From positions 1 to 25,054 of the forward strand of contig QMZG01000004.1 of assembly GCA_003663045.1 (NCBI GenBank): 25,054 nt of DNA. Reading direction: 5' to 3'. The number at the start of each line of letters is the position of its first letter. Position 1 is the stretch's first letter. The notes under the pieces were generated by a model. That model worked only from the letters and a program-made list of their open reading frames with translations, did no database searches and was not told the DNA's origin. The position numbers were made by a program, and so were the translations under genes. Origin of the DNA: Candidatus Altarchaeales archaeon. GTDB taxonomy: Archaea > Altiarchaeota > Altiarchaeia > IMC4 > QMZM01. Positions 1 to 5,771 of this stretch are shown here, piece by piece.

Positions 1-52
1 ATTTATAATAATATATATTATATAGTTGATATAAACTCCAATGTGAGACATT

Positions 53-96
53 TGAGTATATCTACTCATTTTTGAGTAAATATTCAATTTTGAGTA
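53..96 (+). promoter_or_regulatory. Phased operator-like array of TGAGTA/TACTCA half-sites
   Basis: Half-sites lie at 53-58 (TGAGTA), 63-68 (TACTCA), 73-78 (TGAGTA), 81-86 (TATTCA, one mismatch) and 91-96 (TGAGTA). Successive starts are 10, 10, 8 and 10 bases apart. Adjacent pairs form inverted repeats with 4-base spacers, as in TGAGTATATCTACTCA at 53-68. The array abuts the TATA box at 97-102, where a bound protein would be expected to affect TBP/TFB access or recruitment. The regulator is unknown, and the regulatory role is inferred from arrangement and position only. Confidence 0.6.
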
Positions 97-126
97 TTTA
101 TACCCCAAAACATTAATATATAAATA
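97..126 (+). promoter_or_regulatory. Archaeal TATA promoter, probably leaderless
   Basis: TTTATA at 97-102 sits about 26 bases before the ATG at 126, the usual distance from an archaeal TATA box to the transcription start. No Shine-Dalgarno sequence precedes the ATG, so the transcript is probably leaderless. It would serve the amidohydrolase and perhaps the downstream flavin genes. Confidence 0.55.
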
Positions 127-1196
127 TGATAGTAAATTGTTCCTTTCTTGTGCGTGAAAATTTTGAATTTATAGAAGAAGGACATCTAATAATCGAGAAT
201 GGGGTTATAGCCGATATCGGTGACGGATTTCTAAGTGAGGGAATCAATGCTGAGGAATACATAGTAATGCCCGGGCTTATAAATGCACATACTCATATTG
301 GGGACTCATTTGCAAAAGAGGCGTCTCTTGGATTGAATGCTAGTGAGGCAGTAGGTAAAAATGGGATAAAGTGGGGTCTATACAAAGGTGTGAATGAGCA
401 GGTACTTTTGAATTCTATGCGAGATTCTGCGAGATATATGTTGAATTCGGGGATAACTACATTTGCAGATTTTAGAGAGTTTGGAGTGGATGGTATCAAT
501 CAACTGAAAATTGCAATAGATGGGGTTCCAATCAAAGCCATTATCCTGGGTAGAGATTTAGATACTGTAGATATGGATATCTGTGATGGTCTCGGTTTAA
601 ATCTCTATCAATTGGATCAAATACCGGGGGATTTTAAAGGGAGGGGAAATAAGATAATTGCCATTCACGCCGGCGAGGCCGAGGGTGAGGTTAAGATTGC
701 CTTAAAACATAATCCAGATATCATAGTTCACTTTACCAATTGTACCGAGGAGGATATAAAAATAGCGGCAGATAAAGGGATCTCGGTTATCGTCTGTCCG
801 AGGAGTAATGTCTCCCTCGGTGTTGGCTTTCCCCCAGTAAAAAAACTTCTGGGTAAGGGGGTAAATCTCGCCATTGGAACGGATAATGTGATGATAAATT
901 CTCCAGATATGTTTAGGGAAATGGAATTTCTACTGAAATTTTCATTTCTTGGCGATGAAATCGAAGCGAAGGAGATATTGAAAATGGCTACGATAAATGC
1001 TGCCAAGGCACTGAGACTGAATTCGGGTATAATAGAGAGGGATAAAGCAGCAGATTTAATATTCATAGATAAGAACGCCTCCAACCTGAGATATAATAAA
1101 AATCTGATTGCAACTATTATTAATAGATGTCAGCCAGAAAATATCAGGAAGGTTATGGTAGATGGAAAATTCGTGATGGATAAAGATATATGGTAA
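126..1196 (+). CDS. Amidohydrolase-superfamily protein, ATZ/TRZ-deaminase type
   Basis: A 356-residue metal-dependent hydrolase of the chlorohydrolase/nucleoside-deaminase branch. The metal-site signature HTH is at residues 55-57 (NAHTHIGDS), followed by HAGE with His181 and Glu184, His202 in VHFTNC, and GTDN with Asp253. The N-terminal strands before residue 48 and the C-terminal ADLIF...VMVDGKFV segment form the usual composite beta domain. Family members deaminate or dehalogenate purines, pyrimidines and adenosyl compounds, so deamination of a heterocycle is the most likely reaction. The gene heads a same-strand run that includes arfB, ribB, ribC and ribH, so a flavin-precursor pyrimidine is a plausible substrate (inference). 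Alternatives are an adenosyl-compound (SAH/MTA or 5'-deoxyadenosine) deaminase or guanine deaminase, although those I know are usually longer than 400 residues. The start follows a well-placed TATA box. Confidence 0.8.
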   Translation: MIVNCSFLVRENFEFIEEGHLIIENGVIADIGDGFLSEGINAEEYIVMPGLINAHTHIGDSFAKEASLGLNASEAVGKNGIKWGLYKGVNEQVLLNSMRDSARYMLNSGITTFADFREFGVDGINQLKIAIDGVPIKAIILGRDLDTVDMDICDGLGLNLYQLDQIPGDFKGRGNKIIAIHAGEAEGEVKIALKHNPDIIVHFTNCTEEDIKIAADKGISVIVCPRSNVSLGVGFPPVKKLLGKGVNLAIGTDNVMINSPDMFREMEFLLKFSFLGDEIEAKEILKMATINAAKALRLNSGIIERDKAADLIFIDKNASNLRYNKNLIATIINRCQPENIRKVMVDGKFVMDKDIW

Positions 1197-1238
1197 AGAT
1201 ATAAGATATTATATGGTGATAATGTTAATGACATTAAA

Positions 1239-2276
1239 ATGACAAAAAAATTGGTCTCGATTTTTATTACATTATTTATAATTTTTGCTCTTGCATCTGG
1301 AATAGAGGGTAGGGACGAAAGGGGGGATCGAGATACTATGAGTATAACAATTGGCGGTGCCTGTTTAAATAATGTAACAACTATCAGGATACTTGGAAAA
1401 AGAGACAAACCACTTGGTGATGTAGAGATAGACATATTTTATAAGAATAGAAAGGTTGCATACGGAAAAACAGACAATATGGGGATCTTCAAGTTTACGC
1501 CAAATAAATTGGGTATATATCGAATGGAAGCAAAAAAGAGTGGCTATAATACAGAAGAGATAGAGATCAATGTTTCTATATGTGTGACAACTACTACCAC
1601 AATAACTTCGACAACTACCACCATCCTCGCTGTTACAACTACTACCATAATCCCGACAACTACTACCAAAACCTTGCCAACAACTATTCGCAAAACTACA
1701 ACAACTATAAAAAAAATTTGCAATAGAGATGGTGTTTGTGAACCTAGAAGAGGTGAGAATCATAGGAATTGTCCCCAGGATTGCCCTTCAGGTTATAGGG
1801 ACAATTACTGTGATAGAATAAAGGATGGTAAGTGTGACCCAGATTGTAGTAGAAGGTATGACGATGATTGTTTTTGTAATAATGATGGGAGATGTGAGGA
1901 AGAATTTGAAAACTATGGAAATTGCCCTCGGGATTGCAAGTCTGGAAGAAAGGATAATTATTGTGATGGAGTAAAGGATGGGAGATGTGATCCGGATTGT
2001 AAGCCAGAAGAGGATCCAGATTGTAAGAAGGTAGATTATCTGAGCTATATATATCCCATAATTATTGTGTTTCTTGTATTTGGTGCATTAACTTATTATA
2101 GTATGAAAAGGGAGATGGAAAGGAGGGAGATGGAAAGAAAAGAGGAGGAGTTGATAGATTATCTAAAAGAGCGTCTCAGGGAAGGTGAAGACCCAGATGT
2201 TCTGAAAAAGGAATTGATTGCTAATGGGCAGGATCCCGAACTATTAGAAAGGGCAGAAAGATATCTCTGGACCTAG
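1239..2276 (+). CDS. Membrane-anchored surface protein with Thr-rich linker and Cys-rich repeats
   Basis: 345 residues. Residues 1-20 are a hydrophobic signal peptide. Residues 36-113 resemble a carboxypeptidase regulatory-like (Ig-type beta) domain, with the motif GKTDNMGIFKF. Residues 117-157 are a Thr-rich linker, probably a glycosylated stalk. Residues 161-262 hold about four Cys-rich units of the type CxxDGxCE...NCPxDC, alternating with YCDxxKDGxCDPDC units. Residues 267-289 are a transmembrane helix, and a charged helical tail of about 56 residues ends the protein, probably in the cytoplasm. No enzyme motif is visible, so the function is unknown. It lies 42 bases after the amidohydrolase and directly before arfB, so it may be co-transcribed with flavin genes although its role looks unrelated. 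The Cys units resemble those in the protein at 9794-11749. Confidence 0.8.
   Translation: MTKKLVSIFITLFIIFALASGIEGRDERGDRDTMSITIGGACLNNVTTIRILGKRDKPLGDVEIDIFYKNRKVAYGKTDNMGIFKFTPNKLGIYRMEAKKSGYNTEEIEINVSICVTTTTTITSTTTTILAVTTTTIIPTTTTKTLPTTIRKTTTTIKKICNRDGVCEPRRGENHRNCPQDCPSGYRDNYCDRIKDGKCDPDCSRRYDDDCFCNNDGRCEEEFENYGNCPRDCKSGRKDNYCDGVKDGRCDPDCKPEEDPDCKKVDYLSYIYPIIIVFLVFGALTYYSMKREMERREMERKEEELIDYLKERLREGEDPDVLKKELIANGQDPELLERAERYLWT
1588..1710 (+). repeat. ACAACTACTACC-type low-complexity repeat encoding a Thr linker
   Basis: Degenerate repeats of ACAACTACTACCA and similar units encode Thr-rich residues 117-157 of the surface protein. Such tracts are prone to length change. A similar but shorter tract is at 14150-14220 in the VIT/vWA gene. 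Confidence 0.7.
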
Positions 2277-2288
2277 AACTTGTATAAA

Positions 2289-2951
2289 ATGCAGAACTAT
2301 GTATTATCTGATAAAACCTGGTGTGAATTAGAGGGGGAAATTGAAAGGGTGATTATACCCATCGGTAGCATAGAGCAGCATGGCCCCCATCTACCACTGA
2401 TCACAGACTCACTACTCGTGGAACGGATTTCAAAAAAGGTTGCCGAAATAACTGACAGTATTTTAATACCGACTATCTATTTTGGTATTTCTGAAGAGCA
2501 TATGAATTTCAAGGGTACTTTAACCCTTACACCAGATTCCTTTAAGGGGGTAGTATTGGATATCTGCACAAGCCTACGAAGACATGGCTTTAAAAAGCAG
2601 CACATTATTAACTACCATGGCGGTAATAAAAAATATCTAATTGGATTAATTCCAGAGATCAAAAAACAGGGAATAGAGGTCTCCCTGCACAGGGTTCTGG
2701 GCAGGATAGGTAAATTTGACCATGCCGGAGAGGTAGAAACTTCTTTGATGCTGTATCTCTATCCAGAGAATGTAAGAAGGGATAAGATAAAAAAATTTAA
2801 ATATAGAATCCCAAGGGGAGAAAATTGGCGTACCATTGACTACTCAAGATCAGGAGTCATCGGGGATGCGATAAATGCCAGTGCAGATAAGGGTGAGAGA
2901 TATTTTAAAAAGATTGTAAATGAGATTGCAGAAGAAATTAAAAATGGATAA
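2289..2951 (+). CDS. arfB: Creatininase-family deformylase of archaeal flavin/F420 synthesis (ArfB-like)
   Basis: A creatininase-family metal amidohydrolase of about 220 residues. From the ATG at 2289 (an in-frame TTG lies at 2280), the motifs are IPIGSIEQHGPH with Glu29 and His31, TDSLLVE with Asp40, NYHGGNK with His110, and DHAGEVETS with Glu148. These match the two-metal site of the family. ArfB (type enzyme MJ0116) removes formate from 2-amino-5-formylamino-6-ribosylaminopyrimidinone 5'-phosphate, the GTP-derived precursor shared by riboflavin and the F420 chromophore. The subfamily call rests on the length and on direct linkage to ribB, ribC and ribH. The gene starts 12 bases after the preceding stop and overlaps ribB by 8 bases, so it is translationally coupled to it. 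The alternative is another creatininase-family amidohydrolase. Confidence 0.8.
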   Translation: MQNYVLSDKTWCELEGEIERVIIPIGSIEQHGPHLPLITDSLLVERISKKVAEITDSILIPTIYFGISEEHMNFKGTLTLTPDSFKGVVLDICTSLRRHGFKKQHIINYHGGNKKYLIGLIPEIKKQGIEVSLHRVLGRIGKFDHAGEVETSLMLYLYPENVRRDKIKKFKYRIPRGENWRTIDYSRSGVIGDAINASADKGERYFKKIVNEIAEEIKNG

Positions 2952-3663
2952 CATACACAGTAGCTTGAGAAAAACTTTAGAAGAGTTGAGGAAAGGGAAT
3001 TTTGTGCTGATTCATGACTCAGATAAGAGAGAAAATGAGACCGACATGGTAATGGCTGCAGAATTCGTAAGGGCAGAGGATATTGCACAAATGCGAAAAG
3101 ACGGTGGCGGTTTAATATGTATAGCAGTAGAAAGAAGAATAGCAGAGAAATTGGAACTCCCATTCATGTCAGACATCCTCAGTTTGGGTAGTGATGAATT
3201 CCCGGTCCTGAGGTATCTAAAAGCTGATGACATCCCGTATGATAAAAAATCCTCATTTTCTATCAGCATAAACTATCGCGGCACATTCACTGGGATTACA
3301 GACACGGACAGAGCATTGACCATAAGGGAATTTGGGAAATTTTGCAGGAGATTAAATAATTTAAATAACAAGGATAATCTGCAGAGGGAATTTGGATCTA
3401 AATTTAGATCTCCAGGACATGTGAATTTACTCATTTCCTCTGGATTGGAAAATAGAGAAGGGCATACAGAGCTCTCTACGGCCCTGATGAAAATTGCAGG
3501 TTTAACCCCGGTTGCCGCAATCTGTGAAATGATGGACAGTAAGACCCATAAAGCACTTTCAAGAAAAGATACGATCTTATATGCAAAGAAAAATAATCTC
3601 AAATTTCTGGAGACGAATGAGATAAAGGATGCTTACAGGAAACTTCAGAAGGTTTCATCCTAA
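2944..3663 (+). CDS. ribB: 3,4-dihydroxy-2-butanone 4-phosphate synthase
   Basis: RibB converts ribulose 5-phosphate to 3,4-dihydroxy-2-butanone 4-phosphate plus formate, giving the four-carbon unit of lumazine. From the ATG at 2944 the protein has 239 residues. It shows the acidic DSDKRENETDMVMAAE active-site loop and the C-terminal FRSPGHVNLLISS...REGHTELSTALMKIAGL...ICEMMD signature, which includes the His of the GHTE motif. It is monofunctional: no GTP cyclohydrolase II domain follows. The reading frame stays open upstream to 2920, but 2944 gives a normal N-terminus and overlaps arfB by 8 bases. A strong hairpin follows the stop directly. Confidence 0.92.
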   Translation: MDNIHSSLRKTLEELRKGNFVLIHDSDKRENETDMVMAAEFVRAEDIAQMRKDGGGLICIAVERRIAEKLELPFMSDILSLGSDEFPVLRYLKADDIPYDKKSSFSISINYRGTFTGITDTDRALTIREFGKFCRRLNNLNNKDNLQREFGSKFRSPGHVNLLISSGLENREGHTELSTALMKIAGLTPVAAICEMMDSKTHKALSRKDTILYAKKNNLKFLETNEIKDAYRKLQKVSS

Positions 3664-3685
3664 AAATTCGCTTTGCGAATTTTTT
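3662..3685 (+). terminator. Perfect 10-bp hairpin with T-run between ribB and ribC
   Basis: AAAAATTCGC (3662-3671), loop TTT, then GCGAATTTTT (3675-3684) form a perfect inverted repeat ending in six Ts. It begins inside the ribB stop codon. It looks like an intrinsic terminator or attenuator. In archaea T-runs terminate transcription, and hairpins are not strictly required. Confidence 0.55.
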
Positions 3686-3710
3686 GACATAAATCTTGTA
3701 ATTCGGGGAA

Positions 3711-4178
3711 ATGGCAAAAATTGGAATAGTTGATACGACATTTGCAAGATACGATATGGCAAAAGACGCCATAGACGAGATAAAGAAGAATATAGGGGGT
3801 GTAAAAATCCTAAGAATTACCGTTCCCGGAGTCAAGAACCTGCCGGTAGCGGCAAAAAAATTGATTGAGGAGCAACGATGTGATCTGGTAATGGTATTCG
3901 GAATGCCCGGGAAGGAAGAAATTGACAAGACATGTGCGCATGAAGCCTCTCTCGGCATAATAATGGCCCAGTTAATGACCAATACCCATATAATTGAGGT
4001 ATTTGTTCACGAAGATGAGGCAGATACCGATAAAGAGTTAATAGAAATTGCCCGAGACAGGAGCAGGAAACATGCGAAAAATGTGGTGAAGCTCCTGTTC
4101 CATCCAGATAAATTGACAAAGGATGCTGGTATGGGCAAGAGACAGGGTTCTGATGATGTTGGTCCGATAAAGATATAG
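3711..4178 (+). CDS. ribC: Archaeal-type riboflavin synthase
   Basis: A 155-residue protein that matches the archaeal riboflavin synthase family (type MJ1184), which is unrelated to the bacterial RibE trimer and is a paralogue of lumazine synthase. It dismutates two 6,7-dimethyl-8-ribityllumazine molecules to riboflavin and the diaminopyrimidine. Visible family features are the N-terminal KIGIVDTTFARYDM, the central VMVFGMPGKEEIDKTCAHEASLGI segment, THIIEVFVHEDEA, and the conserved C-terminal RDRSRKHAKNVVKLLFHPDKLTKDAGMGKRQG tail. It lies between ribB and ribH. A hairpin with a T-run separates it from ribB, so it may also be driven by its own start in the short interval. Confidence 0.93.
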   Translation: MAKIGIVDTTFARYDMAKDAIDEIKKNIGGVKILRITVPGVKNLPVAAKKLIEEQRCDLVMVFGMPGKEEIDKTCAHEASLGIIMAQLMTNTHIIEVFVHEDEADTDKELIEIARDRSRKHAKNVVKLLFHPDKLTKDAGMGKRQGSDDVGPIKI

Positions 4179-4200
4179 AATAAATTTAGAATAATCAATT

Positions 4201-4205
4201 GAGGT
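4201..4205 (+). promoter_or_regulatory. Ribosome binding site of ribH
   Basis: GAGGT lies six bases before the ATG at 4212. This supports that start and internal translation within a polycistronic message. Confidence 0.6.
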
Positions 4206-4211
4206 ATAAAA

Positions 4212-4697
4212 ATGAACAAAAAAATAAATCTTGGGATTGTGGCATCTGAATTCAACTATGATATAACCTTTGCCATGGTTGAATTGGCTAGGGAGCATGC
4301 CAGATTTCTTGAGGCAGATATAGCAGAAATTGTTAAAGTGCCGGGGGTATTTGACATGCCTCTGGCGGTGAAAAAACTTATACAGATGGAAGATATTGAT
4401 GGCATAGTTGTCCTTGGAGCGGTAATTGAGGGGCAGACAGAGCATGACGAGATTGTGGCTCAACACGCTTCAAGAAAAATTTCAGATCTGGCAGTAGAAT
4501 TTGGAAAGCCCATCGGGCTTGGAATTGCGGGTCCGGGAATGAGCAGATTGGAGGCTCACCAAAGGGTGGAATATGCAAAAAGAGCTGTAGAAGCGGTAGT
4601 GAAGATGGTAAAGGTTCTGAATGGGATTGGTAAAAGTTCAGAAAGTACGGAAGGCTCAGAAGATGCGGTTAAGGGATTCTTCAAGGAATTTGGATAG
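4212..4697 (+). CDS. ribH: 6,7-dimethyl-8-ribityllumazine synthase
   Basis: RibH condenses 5-amino-6-ribitylaminouracil with dihydroxybutanone phosphate to give lumazine, the substrate of the riboflavin synthase encoded just before it. 161 residues. Seen are ASEFNYDIT (substrate pyrimidine-binding loop), VPGVFDMPLAVKKL, GAVIEGQTEHDEIV with the catalytic-type His78, and GPGMSRLEAHQRV. After about residue 137 there is a Ser/Glu/Gly-rich tail of about 24 residues that is longer than I expect for the family and probably unstructured. With arfB, ribB and ribC it covers several middle and late riboflavin steps. The ArfC reductase and the flavin kinase are not in this window. Confidence 0.93.
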   Translation: MNKKINLGIVASEFNYDITFAMVELAREHARFLEADIAEIVKVPGVFDMPLAVKKLIQMEDIDGIVVLGAVIEGQTEHDEIVAQHASRKISDLAVEFGKPIGLGIAGPGMSRLEAHQRVEYAKRAVEAVVKMVKVLNGIGKSSESTEGSEDAVKGFFKEFG

Positions 4698-4744
4698 GTT
4701 TGAGAATTAGAGGTTCGTATATAAGGAGTTATCGGAAATTGCAT

Positions 4745-4752
4745 AGGAGGTG
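4745..4752 (+). promoter_or_regulatory. Strong Shine-Dalgarno of the macro-domain gene
   Basis: AGGAGGTG ends eight bases before the ATG at 4761. It is the strongest such site in this part of the window, unlike the leaderless or weak sites of nearby genes. A TATA-like GTATATAA lies upstream near 4719-4726. Confidence 0.65.
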
Positions 4753-4760
4753 TAGCAATC

Positions 4761-5303
4761 ATGAAGAAAACAATATCAGGCATAACAATTGAGTGTATTA
4801 GGGGTGATATAGCATCACAGCCAGATATTACTGCCATTGTAAACGCAGCAAATGCTCGGCTTAAAATTGGAGGGGGTGTGGCGGGTGCCATTCATCGAGC
4901 TGCTGGCCCCGGGCTTGAGGAGGAGTGCCGTCCTTTAGCACCTATTAAGCCAGGGGAATGTGTTATTACTGGAGGACACAGGCTTCCAAATCCTTATGTT
5001 ATTCACTGCTTGGGACCTATTTACGGTTTGAATAAGCCAGAAAATGAGCTTTTGGCAGATTGCTATCGTAATGCGCTAAAACTTGCCGAACAGTACAAGA
5101 TAGATTCGATCGCCTTTCCCGCTATTTCTACGGGTGCATTTGGTTACCCAATTGAAGAAGCGACAGAAGTGGCATTTAAGACGATTATGGAAATCCTGCA
5201 CAAACTCCGATATGTTAAAAGGATTCGATTCGTGCTTTACAGCAACAGAGACCTCGAGATTCACGAAAAAATATTCTCTCGCCTCCTAAGGGAAATAAAA
5301 TAA
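4761..5303 (+). CDS. Macro-domain ADP-ribose-binding protein / deacetylase
   Basis: A stand-alone macro domain of 180 residues. Family motifs are GDIASQPDITAIVNAANARLKIGGGVAGAIHRAAG (residues 15-49, with the Asn-Ala-Ala-Asn and Gly-Gly-Gly-Val ligand loops), CVITGGHRLPNPYVIHCLGP, and FPAISTGAFGYPIEEA (119-134, phosphate-binding loop). Such proteins bind ADP-ribose and often hydrolyse O-acetyl-ADP-ribose or mono-ADP-ribosyl groups. The Asn-rich first loop fits the hydrolase (MacroD/YmdB) type. Arginine codons are unlike those of its neighbours: 7 of 12 are CGN, against none of six in ribH. Together with the strong Shine-Dalgarno this suggests transfer from another source. It has no functional link to the flavin genes that I can see. 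Confidence 0.9.
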   Translation: MKKTISGITIECIRGDIASQPDITAIVNAANARLKIGGGVAGAIHRAAGPGLEEECRPLAPIKPGECVITGGHRLPNPYVIHCLGPIYGLNKPENELLADCYRNALKLAEQYKIDSIAFPAISTGAFGYPIEEATEVAFKTIMEILHKLRYVKRIRFVLYSNRDLEIHEKIFSRLLREIK

Positions 5304-5352
5304 ATTCTTGCTTTGCAAAAACTTCTTTTATCTTTTATGCTGAATTGGGATA

Positions 5353-5361
5353 TTATTTAAA
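5353..5361 (+). promoter_or_regulatory. TATA-like box before L34e
   Basis: TTATTTAAA lies about 40 bases before the ATG at 5399, which predicts a start near 5385 and a short leader. The position is plausible; no other evidence. Confidence 0.35.
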
Positions 5362-5398
5362 TCCTCTAAATCAAATAATTTACCTATCAAATTCAAAA

Positions 5399-5770
5399 AT
5401 GGTCAAACCAATGCTCAGGTCAAGGTCTAAGAAAAAGGTACAGAGGAGAACCCCTGGAGGTAGAACGGTAACACATTATAAAAAGAAAAAACCGGCAAAA
5501 CAGAAATGTGGTCGCTGTGGCAGATTACTTTCGGGTGTTCCAAACACCATCCCCTCGGAGGTTAGAAAACTTAGCAAAAGCGAGAGGGTTCCAACGAGAC
5601 CCTATGCGGGTGTTCTCTGCGCAAAGTGCGTGGAGGATCTTGTCAGATACACCACACGGTTTGAGGTAAAATTCAATTATCCAGAATTCTCGGGGATGGA
5701 ATTAATGAGGGATCTTACCATTGAAAAATTTCTCCCCAGGGGCTGGTTTGATTCGATAAGTAAAAAATAA
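5399..5770 (+). CDS. rpl34e: Large-subunit ribosomal protein eL34 (L34e) with C-terminal extension
   Basis: Component of the large ribosomal subunit, found in many archaea and all eukaryotes. From the ATG at 5399 it has 123 residues. The basic N-terminus RSRSKKKVQRRTPGGRTVTHYKKKKP is diagnostic, and a zinc-ribbon pair follows: Cys37/Cys40 (CGRC) and Cys74/Cys77 (CAKC), with GVPN after the first pair. A TTG at 5345 is in frame but gives a non-basic N-terminus and overlaps the TATA-like box, so it was rejected. Archaeal L34e is usually about 90 residues. Here about 35 extra residues follow (from residue 89: KFNYPEF...LPRGWFDSISKK), rich in aromatic and charged residues. The next gene starts one base after the stop, so it is probably co-transcribed with argC. 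Confidence 0.9.
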   Translation: MVKPMLRSRSKKKVQRRTPGGRTVTHYKKKKPAKQKCGRCGRLLSGVPNTIPSEVRKLSKSERVPTRPYAGVLCAKCVEDLVRYTTRFEVKFNYPEFSGMELMRDLTIEKFLPRGWFDSISKK

Positions 5771-5771
5771 C

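Noticed and set aside
1..125. FMN riboswitch (RFN element) before the flavin genes
   Set aside because: The region is only AT-rich half-sites and a TATA box. None of the conserved GC-rich helices of the RFN element is present and the transcript looks leaderless.
728..1084. Antisense frame of 118 codons inside the amidohydrolase gene
   Set aside because: It lies wholly opposite a well-supported gene, has no ribosome binding site and shows no protein-family features.
1588..1710. CRISPR-like repeat array
   Set aside because: The repeats are short, degenerate, in frame and encode a Thr linker. There are no regular spacers.
1365..1763. Antisense frame of 132 codons, Ser/Cys-rich
   Set aside because: Its composition is the mirror of the Thr-linker repeats on the + strand. 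It is a shadow of a repeat.
2920..2943. Longer RibB start at 2920
   Set aside because: It adds eight residues before the normal N-terminus and lies deeper within arfB. The ATG at 2944 fits the family length and the 8-base overlap.
5345..5398. TTG start for L34e at 5345
   Set aside because: The added residues are hydrophobic and polar, unlike the basic L34e N-terminus, and overlap the TATA-like box.
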